Positions 54,427-64,000 of a stretch of DNA of 64,000 nt are shown one piece after another (position 1 is the first letter of the stretch; every line of letters starts with the position of its first letter). The notes under the pieces are model-generated. The model did not search any database. It had not been told where the DNA came from and saw nothing but the letters and a program-made list of their open reading frames with translations. The stretch covers positions 1,297,791 to 1,361,790 of the forward strand of contig NC_011138.3 of assembly GCF_000020585.3 (NCBI RefSeq), in the 5' to 3' direction. This DNA is from Alteromonas mediterranea DE. Lineage in GTDB: Bacteria; Pseudomonadota; Gammaproteobacteria; Enterobacterales; Alteromonadaceae. A program made the position numbers and the translations under genes.

Positions 54427-56981
54427 TGTGATTCTTTCTCTTTGTCAGCGGCAGCTTTTTTCACTTTCGCTTTAGCAATAGCGGCAGCAATTCGCGCTTT
54501 TTTTTCATCTTTTTCATCGCGCTGTTGTTCTTGCGCTGGTTCAGCCCTTGATGTGTCTGGTGCCTGTGAATCAGATGAAACAACGTGGGTTGACGCACCT
54601 TTCAATGAAGCGTCTTCAGGCTCGACCTCAGTATTTTGTGCCGCTTTTTTGGCTTTGGCTTTCGCTACGGCAGCCGCAATGCGTGCTTTTTTCTCGTCAG
54701 CCTGATTTACAGGTGGCATAGATTCTTCCGTTGCTTCTTCTGCATTTTGTGCCGCTTTTTTGGCTTTCGCTACGGCAGCCGCAATGCGTGCTTTTTTCTC
54801 GTCAGCCTGGTTTGCAGGTGGCGCAGGTTCTTTCGTTGTTTCTTCTGCATTTTGTGCCGCTTTTTTGGCCTTCGCTTTTGCAACGGCAGCCGCAATGCGG
54901 GCTTTCTTTTCGTCAGCCTGATTGGCAGGTGGCGCAGGTTCTTTCGTTGTTTCTTCTGCATTTTGTGCCGCTTTTTTGGCCTTCGCTTTCGCAACAGCAG
55001 CCGCAATGCGGGCTTTCTTTTCGTCAGCTGGGTTCAATGCTGGCTTTTCATCGACCTGCGAGGGCGGCTCTTCGCTGTCTTCAGTATTTTGTTCTGCTTT
55101 TTTCGCTTTAACTTTCGCTACGGCAGCAGCAATTCGCGCTTTCTTTTCATCGGCAGCGGATTGTGCGCCTACCTCAGTTGCTGGCTGTTCATTTTGTGAC
55201 GACTGGCTTGATTGACCTGCTTGAGCGGCCTTCTTTGCTTTTGCTCTCGCTATGGCGGCAGCGACCTGGGCCTTTTTATCGTCTGGTGATGGCGTATTCT
55301 CAAGTGATGTAGAGGTTTCATTAACATCATCGCGCTGAGGCTGTACGTGCGACTCGCCATTAGCACTGGTTTGCATAGCCGCTTTTTTCGCTTTAGCGCG
55401 AGCTAAGGCGGCGGCGACCTTGTCTTTTGCTTGTGAGGCACCCTCATTGGCGCTATTAGTATTATCTACTGATGCCGCGCTTTGCTCTTTTGCTTTATTC
55501 GCCGCCAATCGCGCTTCTTTGGCTTTCCTATGCTTCTCTTCACGCTCGCGCTTTTCTCGTTCTAACCGCTCTTTACGCGCTTCAAAGCGCTGCTTTGCTT
55601 TCTCTGCTTTATTCTTTTCATCGCGCTGCAAACGTATTTCAGCTTTAGCTTGACGATAATAATGCACTAGCGGTATTTCACTTGGGCAAACGTACGCACA
55701 TGCCCCGCATTCAATACAGTCGAAAAGGTCATACTCTTCGGCTTTGTCGTATTCTTTCGCTTTGGCATGCCAAAACATTTGTTGGGGCAAGAGCGAAGCC
55801 GGGCAGGCATCAGCGCAAGCGCTACAACGTATACACGGTCGCTCGGCATTGTCGTCTACTAACTCTTTTTTTGCAGGAACTAATAAACAGTTAGTGGTTT
55901 TTATTACTGGAATAGTGGCGTCAGATAGCGTAAAGCCCATCATAGGGCCACCCATGACGACTTTTGGTTTTTTTTGTTTTTTCGGGTTGTACTTAGCTTC
56001 ATCTAACAAATGTGAAACCGGCGTACCGATTAACGCTCTAAAGTTACTGGGAGATTCAACCGCTTCACCGGTAACGGTCACAATGCGTTCTATGAGCGGT
56101 TTGCCATGCAGGATTGCATCTGCAATTGCAAAGCAAGTACCTACATTAAACATCATGACGCCGATATCTGCAGGTAGGCCGTTTCTTGGCACTTCGCGAC
56201 CCGTAATAACTTGAATAAGCTGCTTTTCTCCGCCAGCAGGGTATTTGGTTTCAACGTTTACTACGCGGTATTCTTTTTTATCTTGGCAGGCAATACTCAA
56301 CGCTTCAAACGCTTCTGGTTTGTTGTCCTCGACAGCCACTATGATGGCTTTAGGGCCAATAAGATGCGTAAGAATGTCTAGCCCTTGGCGTATTTGCCAC
56401 GCATGCTCACGCATCAGGCGATCATCAGAAGTGATATAGGGCTCACACTCAATGCCATTTAATATAAGGAACTCAACAGGCTTAGATGTTGATGTTTTTA
56501 TATGAGTGGGGAAGCCCGCGCCTCCCATGCCCGAAATGCCCGCCTGGCAAATGGCTTCTATCAGCTCATTACTATGAACGTCGCTGTAATTAGCAATAGG
56601 AGACAGCTCGCACCACGTATCTTTACCGTCTGGACGTATCGAAATACACATTTCTGTCAGGCCACTTGGGTGGGCTACCACATGAGGCGCAATAGCGACA
56701 ATTTCACCTGAAGTAGGCGCGTGTACAGGGACTGAGAATGGCGATGAACTCTGGGATAACACCTGCCCTTTTAATACGGTATCACCAACCTGAACGCAAC
56801 ATATGCCATCTGAGCCTATGTGCTGCCTAAGAGGAACCACCAACAGCTCGGGCATGGAGGGTTTTTTAATAACAGATGTATTAGAAAGCGACTTCTTATC
56901 GTCTGGGTGCACGCCACCTGGGAACGAGAACGTCTTTCCCGCATTGAGGGTTTCTATAATTGAATCAAAACTGGGGTACAT
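54423..56981 (-). CDS. rsxC: Electron transport complex subunit RsxC (RnfC) with long repeat tail
   Basis: An 852-residue subunit. The N-terminal 450 residues are the conserved part: [23 protein letters not shown] (NADH-binding region), then two 4Fe-4S motifs, [14 protein letters not shown] and [14 protein letters not shown]. After a basic coiled stretch (about 460-510) comes a 340-residue tail of eight repeats of the form [20 protein letters not shown] joined by acidic/proline linkers. E. coli RsxC also has such a tail (fewer repeats, as I recall). The start is ATG 56981, a GTG three bases upstream being equally possible. Third gene of the operon. Confidence 0.93.
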   Translation of the reverse strand: MYPSFDSIIETLNAGKTFSFPGGVHPDDKKSLSNTSVIKKPSMPELLVVPLRQHIGSDGICCVQVGDTVLKGQVLSQSSSPFSVPVHAPTSGEIVAIAPHVVAHPSGLTEMCISIRPDGKDTWCELSPIANYSDVHSNELIEAICQAGISGMGGAGFPTHIKTSTSKPVEFLILNGIECEPYITSDDRLMREHAWQIRQGLDILTHLIGPKAIIVAVEDNKPEAFEALSIACQDKKEYRVVNVETKYPAGGEKQLIQVITGREVPRNGLPADIGVMMFNVGTCFAIADAILHGKPLIERIVTVTGEAVESPSNFRALIGTPVSHLLDEAKYNPKKQKKPKVVMGGPMMGFTLSDATIPVIKTTNCLLVPAKKELVDDNAERPCIRCSACADACPASLLPQQMFWHAKAKEYDKAEEYDLFDCIECGACAYVCPSEIPLVHYYRQAKAEIRLQRDEKNKAEKAKQRFEARKERLEREKREREEKHRKAKEARLAANKAKEQSAASVDNTNSANEGASQAKDKVAAALARAKAKKAAMQTSANGESHVQPQRDDVNETSTSLENTPSPDDKKAQVAAAIARAKAKKAAQAGQSSQSSQNEQPATEVGAQSAADEKKARIAAAVAKVKAKKAEQNTEDSEEPPSQVDEKPALNPADEKKARIAAAVAKAKAKKAAQNAEETTKEPAPPANQADEKKARIAAAVAKAKAKKAAQNAEETTKEPAPPANQADEKKARIAAAVAKAKKAAQNAEEATEESMPPVNQADEKKARIAAAVAKAKAKKAAQNTEVEPEDASLKGASTHVVSSDSQAPDTSRAEPAQEQQRDEKDEKKARIAAAIAKAKVKKAAADKEKESQ
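54440..55430 (-). repeat. Repeat array encoding the RsxC tail
   Basis: Eight copies of an alanine/lysine helix unit. Two consecutive units (about 54811-54921 and 54922-55032) are 111-bp (37-codon) near-identical direct repeats, the third (about 54706-54810) lacks six bases (one AK pair), and outer copies are more diverged. Such DNA is prone to unequal recombination. It also produces long, meaningless open frames on the opposite strand. Confidence 0.85.
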
Positions 56982-56986
56982 CACAA

Positions 56987-57568
56987 TTACGACACCATTT
57001 TTATGGGGATATCACCCTTTGGAGATGAAGAGAAGTCCCACTTCCACGTAGAAGTTGTTTGAGTAATAGGTACCATGTCAATACAGTCAACGGGGCAGGG
57101 GTCTACGCATAAATCACACCCGGTACATTCATCAGTTATCACGGTATGCATATGTTTTGCAGCACCTAGGATGGCATCTACCGGACATGCTTGAATACAC
57201 TTAGTGCATCCAATACATTCATCTTCGCGGATAAACGCCACTTTTTTTACGTCTTCCTCGCCGTGAGCGGCATCAAGCGGTTTAGGCTCTACGCCCATTA
57301 AATCAGCAAGCTTTTTAATAGTGCTTTCACCGCCTGGAGGGCACTTATTTATATCATCACCCTCAGCAATAGCTTCTGCATAAGGTTTACACCCTGGGTA
57401 GCCGCACTGGCCACATTGGGTTTGTGGAAGCACCGCGTCTATTTGCTCTACAAGCGGATCACCTTCTACTTTAAAGCGAATGCTGGCGTAGCCTAAAACA
57501 AGGCCGAAAATCAGGGCAAGTGCCCCGATAGCGATAACGGCAAAAATAATAGCAGTAGATATCGTCAT
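56987..57568 (-). CDS. rsxB: Electron transport complex subunit RsxB (RnfB)
   Basis: A 193-residue ferredoxin-like subunit: an N-terminal membrane helix, a Fe-S motif of the [12 protein letters not shown] type (first cluster), then two ferredoxin 4Fe-4S motifs, [16 protein letters not shown] and [16 protein letters not shown]. It takes electrons from RsxC to the membrane subunits. The ATG at 57568 shares one base with the rsxA stop (TAATG). Second gene of the operon. Confidence 0.96.
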   Translation of the reverse strand: MTISTAIIFAVIAIGALALIFGLVLGYASIRFKVEGDPLVEQIDAVLPQTQCGQCGYPGCKPYAEAIAEGDDINKCPPGGESTIKKLADLMGVEPKPLDAAHGEEDVKKVAFIREDECIGCTKCIQACPVDAILGAAKHMHTVITDECTGCDLCVDPCPVDCIDMVPITQTTSTWKWDFSSSPKGDIPIKMVS

Positions 57569-58149
57569 TACACTTTCACCAACCCGCTAAAGCCCATGAA
57601 TGCAAGAGACATGAGACCGGCGGTAATCATCGCAATGGATGCTCCTTTAAAAGCCACTGGTACGTCGGCCGCCGCTAAACGTTCGCGCATTGCTGCAAAT
57701 AAAACCAACACAAGGGAAAAGCCAACCGCTGCACCGAAACCGTATATAAGACTTTGCATAAAGTTGTGTTGCTCAGTGAGGTTTAGTAATGCGACACCGA
57801 GCACGGCACAGTTTGTAGTAATAAGGGGAAGAAAAATGCCTAGCAGTCTATATAAGGTAGGGCTGGTTTTATGCACCACCATTTCTGTAAATTGTACAAC
57901 CACCGCGATAACCAGGATAAAAGCAAGGGTTCTTAAGTAGCCAATACCTAATGGGGCCAGCAAATAGGTTTCAACTAGATAGCTTGACGCAGAGGCAAGG
58001 GTAAGCACAAAAGTGGTTGCCATAGACATACCCATAGCGGTCTCTAATTTGCCTGAAACACCCATAAATGGGCAAAGGCCAAGAAACTTAACCAACACAA
58101 AGTTGTTAACCAGTACTGTACCAATCAATAGCAGTAAAAATTCAGTCAT
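57568..58149 (-). CDS. rsxA: Electron transport complex subunit RsxA (RnfA)
   Basis: A 193-residue integral membrane subunit with six hydrophobic segments. [24 protein letters not shown] and [18 protein letters not shown] are RnfA signatures and carry the two cysteines that, with those of RsxE, can hold a cluster in the membrane. First gene of rsxABCDGE, whose order equals that of E. coli. The promoter must lie between 58150 and the tRNA genes. Confidence 0.96.
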   Translation of the reverse strand: MTEFLLLLIGTVLVNNFVLVKFLGLCPFMGVSGKLETAMGMSMATTFVLTLASASSYLVETYLLAPLGIGYLRTLAFILVIAVVVQFTEMVVHKTSPTLYRLLGIFLPLITTNCAVLGVALLNLTEQHNFMQSLIYGFGAAVGFSLVLVLFAAMRERLAAADVPVAFKGASIAMITAGLMSLAFMGFSGLVKV

Positions 58150-58343
58150 GAATATCGCTATTCCTTCGAGGAATTTTGACGGACATCGCCCGTGATTTAA
58201 AAAGAAAAACAGATTGCGTCTATTATCCCTTTTTAGAACGGGTTTAACAACTTGATTGAATTAGGGTTATTTAATGTCTAAACGCGCTGTTTTAGGAATT
58301 AAAATAGAATGATGAGGGTGAGGCGATTTAAGAGCCAACTAAG

Positions 58344-58420
58344 TGGCTCCCCCTCCCCGACTCGAACGGGGGACCTGCGGATTAACAGTCCGTCGCTCTA
58401 ACCAACTGAGCTAAGGGGGA
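58344..58420 (-). tRNA. tRNA-Asn (anticodon GTT), copy 1
   Basis: 77 nt with encoded CCA. The 7-bp acceptor stem TCCCCCT / AGGGGGA, D arm, anticodon loop CTGTTAA with anticodon GTT, variable region AGGTC and the T arm CCCCG-TTCGAGT-CGGGG are all present on the minus strand. Confidence 0.95.
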
Positions 58421-58447
58421 ATCGACACCTAAGTTGTTTGCTGAAGT

Positions 58448-58525
58448 TGGCTCCCCCTCCCCGACTCGAACGGGGGGACCTGCGGATTAACAGTCCGTCG
58501 CTCTAACCAACTGAGCTAAGGGGGA
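58448..58525 (-). tRNA. tRNA-Asn (anticodon GTT), copy 2 with one extra base
   Basis: Identical to copy 1 except that the run before the T arm has six C (GGTCCCCCCG) instead of five, giving 78 nt: either a 6-nt variable region or a shifted T stem. It is 27 bp from copy 1, so both are likely one transcript, copy 2 first. The extra base is in a homopolymer, so a sequencing slip is possible. Confidence 0.85.
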
Positions 58526-59558
58526 CCTGTGCTTCAACGGAGGCGAATATTAAAGACGTACTTAGGAACTGTCAACAATATAAATGAAATATTTGTACTG
58601 ACTGCGCAAAAAATAGCTTTTTAGGGCTTTTGTGTTTAATTTGTCATCAATGAGACGAAAGTAATGGTTAATTAGTGTGCATTATTACTCAAACACCGGT
58701 GTGATGAGGATGTTTACGTTATACGTTGTCTATAATCTTCTTATTGGTAACGATATCTCTTTAAACCTATTTTCTATAACTAAATAGAATAAAAAATATC
58801 TTTCACACTGTTATTATGTACAGTGTTTAATAAATCTGTAACCTGTACCTGAGGACTAAAAGGTTAGTCATCACTTACGTGCTGAGAATTTAAACGAGCA
58901 CGAAATCCCGCCGAATATGGTCTGGCGTTAGTTATCCACTAAATCTGTGGATAACTATGTTGATAGCTTAGATTTAACGAGTTGCATGGCGAGATCGGGG
59001 GTAGAGTGATCTTAGTCTTAAGTCGTAAGTTTAATAACTTTTATCTTTTATAACATAGCGTTAAGTTGTTTTCTTGGATCGTATTTGGTGATCGAATAAG
59101 ATCTCTTGAACAAAAAGTAGCTTGTGTGTTAATTCAACGAATGCCTAAATGCTATTCAAGGTAATCCACTATATTTCTCAATGTTTTACAATTTTTTAAC
59201 GCTGATGCTGGTTTTGTTTACGATTACTGACACTATTTAAATAGCGCACAATATGCAAGTGGGTAATTATTTAGTGGCTTCACTGTTTGTATATAAACTG
59301 AAACGTAACGGAAACCAAACTGTCATCAAAAAGCGGTGATGTGAGTAAGGGCATATAAAACTATAAACGTTGATAAAGTACAGTTTTCACTGGGTTTCGA
59401 AAAATAACAAGGGTTCATGTACTTTTTTTAAAAGAAGAGGCCTATTCTCAGCCCTCTCACGCAATGTTTTGTTTATCGAATACGCATAGCTAAATACACC
59501 TTACTCTTTTACACTAGCGCGCTATAAATAAGGGGATTTTTAGTTTGCCGGAGCTCAA
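58526..59558. other. 1-kb gene-free region with DnaA boxes and GATC cluster
   Basis: No gene, RNA or repeat of known type is visible in this AT-rich kilobase between the tRNA-Asn pair and a MATE gene. It should hold the promoters of both. The distinctive elements are an inverted pair of DnaA-box-like 9-mers at 58931-58955 and five GATC sites within about 120 bp at 58990-59105. Confidence 0.55.
58931..58955. promoter_or_regulatory. Inverted pair of DnaA-box-like sites
   Basis: GTTATCCAC-TAAATCT-GTGGATAAC. The right half contains TGTGGATAA, the exact complement of the DnaA consensus TTATCCACA; the left half, TTATCCACT, has one mismatch. The 9-bp arms also form a perfect inverted repeat. Confidence 0.6.
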
Positions 59559-60941
59559 GTGATAAAAAGTAACGCTAAACAACGTACTTCCGACTTATTG
59601 GAAGGAGAAATTGGTGCTACGTTAAAGCGTATAACCATTCCAATGATATTGGGGATGGTTATGATGATGAGCTTTGGGCTTATCGATACTTTCTTTGTAA
59701 GTTTGTTGGGTACCGACCCACTAGCCGCAATTAGTTTTACCTTTCCTGTTACGTTTACCGTTATAAGCCTGAACATAGGGCTAGGTATTGGTACGTCTGC
59801 CATTATAGGTAAACTACAAGGCAGCAAAGCGCTCACCAAGTCACAGCACTATGCCACAGGCTCGATAATGCTGTCTGTTTTATTGGTAGGCGCATTGGCG
59901 CTAATTGGTTTTTTTACCATAGAGCCTGTGTTCAAAATGCTCAATGCAACAGAGAACTTGATGCCTTATATCTTCGATTATATGGGGCTTTGGTATTTAT
60001 CGAGCATTTTTTTGGCAATGCCCATGGTAGGAAACAGCGTGCTGCGCGCGTGTGGTGATACGCGCACGCCTAGTATAGTGATGGCGGCAGGAGGTGGGTT
60101 GAATGCATTGCTAGACCCTATTTTTATTTTTGGGCTAGGCCCTGTTCCTGCGATGGGAATAAAAGGGGCCGCATTAGCAACCTTTATTGCATGGATAGTG
60201 GGTGCTTTATGGATTCTATACATATTGGCAGTGCGCCGGAAGTTAATGCTGCCTCGACTACTCTCGCTTAGTGAATTGCGCGAAAGTAGCCGCGAGATCC
60301 TTAAAATAGGTTTACCTGCCGCTGGGGCAAATATGCTAACTCCGGTTGCCGGCGGAATCATGACTGCGGTAGTCGCAAGCTACGGCGCCGAAGCCGTCGC
60401 CGCGTGGGGAGTGGGTAACCGAATGGAGTCCATTGCCAGTATTGTCGTGTTAGCACTGTCTATGACGCTTCCGCCTTTTATCAGTCAAAACGTGGGTGCT
60501 GGGCAGGTCAGTCGGGTTAAGGAAGCCTATTCACTGACGTTAAAGTTTGTGCTGATTTGGCAATTTCTTATTTTTCTCGTTATGTGGGGGCTCTCTAGCT
60601 GGATTGCGGTAGCGTTTGCAAACGAAGTTGAAGTGAGTGTGCTGATACAACTGTTTTTAATGATAGTGCCGCTTGGATATGGCATGCAGGGTATTATTAT
60701 CCTCACTAATTCATCGTTAAATGCGATGCACCGTCCTATGACAGCGCTCACATTAAGTGTCATCCGCTTATTTGTTTTCTTCGTACCCATCAGTGTCGCC
60801 GGAAGCTTTTTCTTTGAACTTAAGGGATTATTCGCAGGTACTGTCATTGCCAATGTTGCAATGGCATGTGTTTCTTTGTTTGTCTTTAAACGCGCTATCG
60901 CTGACTTTGAGAACGATACGTCACCTGTCAGTGAGCAATAA
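59559..60941 (+). CDS. MATE family efflux transporter
   Basis: A 460-residue multidrug and toxin extrusion protein with 12 hydrophobic segments. LLEGEIGATLKRITIPMILGMVMMMSFGLIDTFFVSLLGTDPLAAI is a typical first MatE repeat, and PAAGANMLTPVAGGIMTAVVASYGAEAVAAWG the second. It exports cationic compounds using a Na+ or H+ gradient; substrate unknown. GTG start at 59559 with GGAG six bases upstream. Confidence 0.92.
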   Translation: MIKSNAKQRTSDLLEGEIGATLKRITIPMILGMVMMMSFGLIDTFFVSLLGTDPLAAISFTFPVTFTVISLNIGLGIGTSAIIGKLQGSKALTKSQHYATGSIMLSVLLVGALALIGFFTIEPVFKMLNATENLMPYIFDYMGLWYLSSIFLAMPMVGNSVLRACGDTRTPSIVMAAGGGLNALLDPIFIFGLGPVPAMGIKGAALATFIAWIVGALWILYILAVRRKLMLPRLLSLSELRESSREILKIGLPAAGANMLTPVAGGIMTAVVASYGAEAVAAWGVGNRMESIASIVVLALSMTLPPFISQNVGAGQVSRVKEAYSLTLKFVLIWQFLIFLVMWGLSSWIAVAFANEVEVSVLIQLFLMIVPLGYGMQGIIILTNSSLNAMHRPMTALTLSVIRLFVFFVPISVAGSFFFELKGLFAGTVIANVAMACVSLFVFKRAIADFENDTSPVSEQ

Positions 60942-61048
60942 CGCAGTGTGACAGTGAAATGCAAAGCGTAGTGCAAAGTCAGTTCAGTAGACTTGCACAA
61001 TCAATTGGATGCTAGGTTAGTCAACGAGCTATATAAAAGGTTATATAA

Positions 61049-63064
61049 ATGAGTAGAGGGTTTGAGCTTCATTCTAAATACAAGCCAGCGGGCGACCAGC
61101 CTAAGGCGATAGAAGCTTTAGTGGACGGTTTAGAAAGCGGGTTGGCGGGTCAAACACTCTTAGGGGTGACGGGGTCGGGTAAAACCTTCACCATGGCGAA
61201 TGTTATTAAAGAAGTTCAGCGCCCCACGCTTATTCTTGCGCACAACAAAACCCTGGCAGCACAGCTATATGGGGAAATGAAGGAATTCTTTCCTAATAAT
61301 GCGGTGGAGTACTTTGTTTCTTACTATGACTATTACCAGCCCGAAGCTTATGTACCAAGTACAGATACCTTTATAGAGAAAGACGCGTCTATTAATGACC
61401 ACATTGAACAAATGCGACTATCGGCCACCAAAGCGCTGATGGAGCGCAGAGACGTTGTTATTGTGGCAAGTGTGTCTGCCATTTATGGTTTGGGCGACCC
61501 TGAATCTTACATGAAAATGTTGTTGCACCTACGTCAGGGCGACACCATGGACCAGCGTGATATCTTACGTCGCCTTGCAGAGTTACAGTACAAACGCAAC
61601 GATTTAGCCTTTGAGCGAGGCACGTTTCGAGTTCGAGGCGATGTGATAGATATCTTCCCCGCTGACTCAGAGAAGCAAGCGGTAAGGGTGGAATTGTTTG
61701 ACGACGAAATTGATAAGATTAGTTTATTCGACCCTTTAACTGGGGCGGTAGATAAGTCAGTGATCCGCGCCACCGTTTTTCCGAAAACTCACTACGTAAC
61801 ACCACGAGAAAAAATATTAAATGCCATTGAGCATATTAAGGATGAACTCGGAGGGCGCAAAAAGCAGCTTCAAGAGGCAAATAAACTTATTGAAGAGCAG
61901 CGCATTTCTCAGCGAACTCAGTTCGATATCGAGATGATGATGGAACTAGGCTACTGCTCGGGCATAGAAAACTATTCTCGTTATCTTTCTGGCCGCGCTC
62001 CGGGCGAGCCGCCACCTACATTATTGGACTATTTTCCGGCTGATGGTTTGATGTTTATCGACGAGTCTCACGTTACGGTTTCTCAAGTCGGTGCTATGTA
62101 TCGAGGTGACCGGTCGAGAAAAGAAACGCTAGTGGAGTTTGGGTTTCGACTGCCGTCTGCCCTAGATAATAGGCCGTTAAAGTTTGAAGAGTTTGAGCAA
62201 ATTTGCCCTCAAACGATTTATGTGTCGGCGACACCGGGTGATTACGAACTAAGGAAAACAGAGGGCGAGATTGTCGAGCAGGTCGTACGCCCAACAGGCT
62301 TACTCGACCCCATTATTGAAGTTCGCCCCGTTGCTACGCAAGTTGACGATGTACTGTCTGAAATTAAAAAACGTGTTGAGCTAGATGAACGGGTACTCAT
62401 CACTACGCTCACTAAGCGCATGGCCGAAGATTTAAGTGAATATTTAAATGAACACGGCGTTAAAGTGCGTTATCTGCACTCGGACATAGATACCGTTGAA
62501 CGTATTGAGATCATTCGCGATCTACGCTTAGGTAAATTCGATGTGCTGGTGGGGATTAACCTGTTGCGTGAAGGTTTGGACATGCCCGAGGTATCATTGG
62601 TTGCTATTTTAGATGCAGACAAAGAAGGCTTTTTGCGTGCAGAGCGCTCTCTTATTCAAACCATAGGTCGTGCCGCGCGACACATAAACGGTCGTGCCAT
62701 ACTGTATGCAGACACGATTACCAAGTCGATGAAAAAAGCGATGGACGAAACCGAACGTCGTCGTGAAAAGCAAATGGCTCACAACGAAGCAAATAACATT
62801 ACCCCCATGCGACTTAATAAACCTATTACCGATATCATGGATTTAGGGGAAAGTGCGCATCCTGCATCAGGTAAGGTAAGGCTTAGAAAAGTTGAAGAGA
62901 AGAAGAGTAAACAAAAAGCAGCGAGTGCGACTGAGTTGATGGATCAAATTACCGAACTTGAAAAGCAAATGTTCGAATATGCCCGCGAGTTAGAGTTTGA
63001 AAAGGCTGCATCGCTACGCGACGATATTGAAGCACTACGCAAGCAAGTTGTCGCGCTCTCCTAA
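61049..63064 (+). CDS. uvrB: Excinuclease ABC subunit B
   Basis: A 671-residue helicase-like component of nucleotide excision repair. Walker [15 protein letters not shown] near residue 40; the beta-hairpin region [21 protein letters not shown]; helicase motifs [12 protein letters not shown] (Walker B) and [19 protein letters not shown] (motif VI); and a C-terminal UvrC-binding UVR domain ([31 protein letters not shown]). It loads damage from UvrA and positions UvrC. AAAAGG precedes the ATG. No SOS box (CTGT-N8-ACAG) was seen in the 107 bp upstream. Confidence 0.98.
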   Translation: MSRGFELHSKYKPAGDQPKAIEALVDGLESGLAGQTLLGVTGSGKTFTMANVIKEVQRPTLILAHNKTLAAQLYGEMKEFFPNNAVEYFVSYYDYYQPEAYVPSTDTFIEKDASINDHIEQMRLSATKALMERRDVVIVASVSAIYGLGDPESYMKMLLHLRQGDTMDQRDILRRLAELQYKRNDLAFERGTFRVRGDVIDIFPADSEKQAVRVELFDDEIDKISLFDPLTGAVDKSVIRATVFPKTHYVTPREKILNAIEHIKDELGGRKKQLQEANKLIEEQRISQRTQFDIEMMMELGYCSGIENYSRYLSGRAPGEPPPTLLDYFPADGLMFIDESHVTVSQVGAMYRGDRSRKETLVEFGFRLPSALDNRPLKFEEFEQICPQTIYVSATPGDYELRKTEGEIVEQVVRPTGLLDPIIEVRPVATQVDDVLSEIKKRVELDERVLITTLTKRMAEDLSEYLNEHGVKVRYLHSDIDTVERIEIIRDLRLGKFDVLVGINLLREGLDMPEVSLVAILDADKEGFLRAERSLIQTIGRAARHINGRAILYADTITKSMKKAMDETERRREKQMAHNEANNITPMRLNKPITDIMDLGESAHPASGKVRLRKVEEKKSKQKAASATELMDQITELEKQMFEYARELEFEKAASLRDDIEALRKQVVALS

Positions 63065-63091
63065 ACGCTTAAAATAATAGTATCGCCCTGT

Positions 63092-63127
63092 ATGTGGGCT
63101 ATCCGTATATAAACGGATAACCCACAT
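63092..63127. terminator. Long hairpin after uvrB
   Basis: Stem ATGTGGG-c-TATCCGT / ACGGATA-a-CCCACAT (14 of 15 pairs) with a 6-nt loop. No T-tract follows; probably a transcript end of uvrB or an RNA-protecting structure. Confidence 0.5.
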
Positions 63128-63329
63128 CAGCACTACCTTTTACCCTGTATTAAATTCAGTTTTTCCCTAAGGTAAATGCCTAACAAACAAAATATTTTCG
63201 GTAGCATAATAATCAGCTTTTTTAATAAAATTGAGACGAAAAGCCGCAAAATGTCGTTGTAATAACACAATTAGTTTCATATAGTTCTAAATTGAGTATC
63301 GATAACTATACCTATAAACAGGTGCTAAT

Positions 63330-64000
63330 ATGCTTAATCGTCTTCAGGAGTCAGATATAAAGCTACTTCGTGTATTTTACGCTGTAGCGAGCTGCAACGG
63401 ATTTACTGCGGCAGAACCCGTGTTGCGCATGCAACGCCCTAATATCAGTGCAGCGATCAAGAAACTGGAAGAGCGTCTAGATTTGGTGCTATGTCATCGC
63501 GGTCGTGGTGGCTTTCAGATGACAAAAGAAGGTGAAGTCGTTTTTCAGGAAACAAAACGCATCTTCAATGCCTTCGATAACTTTGTATTCAATCTCAAGT
63601 CGCTTCACGATGATTATTCTGGCCATATAACGCTTGTGTTAATGGCAGGTCTTCCGCTATCAATGCACCTTGCTGTAAGTAAAGCAGTGAAAAGCACCAT
63701 GAAGAAGTTTGATGATATTCACGTCAATATCCAAACCCGTCTCTATAATGAAGTTGAACATGTGGCGTTGTCTGGTGAATGTCACCTTGTGGTTTCAACG
63801 TATGACATGGTTAAACCCGAATCAGTGACCTTCCACCCAATAGGTATTGAAACTGAAGGGCGCCTTTACTGTGCACCGACCCATCCACTGGCGAAATATC
63901 GTGATACAGACTTGCCAGAAGGGGTAAAAATAGGCGATTACCCAGCGATTGGTATTGCCGGGCTCTCTTCGGCTAACTATATTGAAGACGAAACTCGATT
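63330..64000 (+). CDS. LysR family transcriptional regulator (partial, runs off the window)
   Basis: The first 223 residues are present. The N-terminal winged helix-turn-helix is typical of LysR: LLRVFYAVASCNGFTAAEPVLRMQRPNISAAIKKLEERLDLVLCHRGRGG, then QMTKEGEVVFQET and the start of the effector domain (ITLVLMAG, VSTYDMVKPESVTFHPIGIE). ATG at 63330 follows AGGTG. Target unknown; divergent or downstream partner lies beyond the window. Confidence 0.88.
   Translation, partial: MLNRLQESDIKLLRVFYAVASCNGFTAAEPVLRMQRPNISAAIKKLEERLDLVLCHRGRGGFQMTKEGEVVFQETKRIFNAFDNFVFNLKSLHDDYSGHITLVLMAGLPLSMHLAVSKAVKSTMKKFDDIHVNIQTRLYNEVEHVALSGECHLVVSTYDMVKPESVTFHPIGIETEGRLYCAPTHPLAKYRDTDLPEGVKIGDYPAIGIAGLSSANYIEDETR

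Noticed and set aside
54636..55199. Long plus-strand open frames rich in Phe/Cys/Arg repeats opposite rsxC
   Set aside because: They are the reverse strand of the Ala/Lys repeat tail of rsxC; no ribosome-binding sequence and meaningless composition.
58931..59105. Chromosomal origin (oriC)
   Set aside because: Only two DnaA boxes and no neighbouring oriC genes such as dnaA, mioC or mnmG; recorded instead as a possible DnaA-binding locus.
60942..61048. LexA/SOS box before uvrB
   Set aside because: No CTGT-N8-ACAG pattern in the 107-bp gap.
1..64000. Insertion sequences, prophage, CRISPR arrays, toxin-antitoxin or defence islands
   Set aside because: No transposase, integrase, phage, cas or defence genes and no regularly spaced repeats were seen in any frame; the genes are ordinary chromosomal ones.

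Overview
The window looks like a chromosomal segment of a marine gammaproteobacterium of the Alteromonadaceae, most probably Alteromonas or a close relative. This is an inference from gene content and style: a motY/rnt pair with sodium-motor flagellar features, a complete rsx (rnf) operon, paired TonB-dependent receptors with a FecI/FecR couple, an moderate G+C content and frequent GTG/TTG starts. There are no insertion sequences, prophage genes or CRISPR arrays. Nearly everything is core or near-core genome. Several neighbourhoods keep groupings known from E. coli (smrB-prmB-aroC; prkA-yeaH-spoVR; sodB/grxD, rnt, gloA and rsx-nth).

Layout. 0-12.3 kb: a DUF2891 secreted protein, a cysteine-desulfhydrase-like PLP enzyme, a secreted EEP-fold hydrolase, a propeller-sensor diguanylate cyclase, an RclC-like membrane protein, small envelope proteins, and a fatty-acid desaturase with its own ferredoxin reductase behind two FabR/DesT-like operators. 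12.5-17.7 kb: prfB (with its programmed +1 frameshift) and lysS, then a coupled minus-strand run HPt - RluA-type synthase - panE. 18-25.6 kb: an M16 protease, gshA, an SLT-like lipoprotein, a candidate iron-regulated small RNA, two unrecognised small proteins, a 41-residue membrane peptide behind two FNR-like boxes, and smrB. 25.7-34 kb: prmB, aroC, an MFS transporter, and the minus-strand operon prkA - yeaH - spoVR. 34-43.7 kb: sodB, grxD, then a TonB receptor / FecI / FecR / STN-TonB receptor locus and bfd. 44-51 kb: 2-Cys peroxiredoxin, rnt, motY, glpQ-like, gloA, cold-shock protein, M28 peptidase. 51-58 kb: rsxABCDGE followed by an Nth-like glycosylase. 58.3-64 kb: two tRNA-Asn genes, a 1-kb gene-free stretch with paired DnaA boxes, a MATE transporter, uvrB and the start of a LysR regulator.

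The most interesting observation is in the gene-free stretch at 23.3-23.5 kb. On the minus strand there is a near-consensus promoter (-35 TTGCAA, 17-bp spacer, -10 TATCTT) with a Fur-box-like sequence lying inside it, followed about 80 nt later by a strong intrinsic terminator. The predicted short transcript is complementary, in three consecutive blocks (22 of 25 sRNA positions), to the translation start region of sodB in this same window. That is the arrangement of the enterobacterial Fur-RyhB-sodB circuit, but with no RyhB core sequence that I can recognise. It would be a RyhB-analogous RNA if confirmed.

Other themes: iron and redox genes recur (Fur box before bfd, FecIR signalling, rsx, grxD, peroxiredoxin, gshA, gloA), and the endonuclease III-like gene behind rsx has lost two of the four cysteines that normally hold its iron-sulfur cluster. 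All functional names are from recognising sequence motifs by eye; no database search was run.
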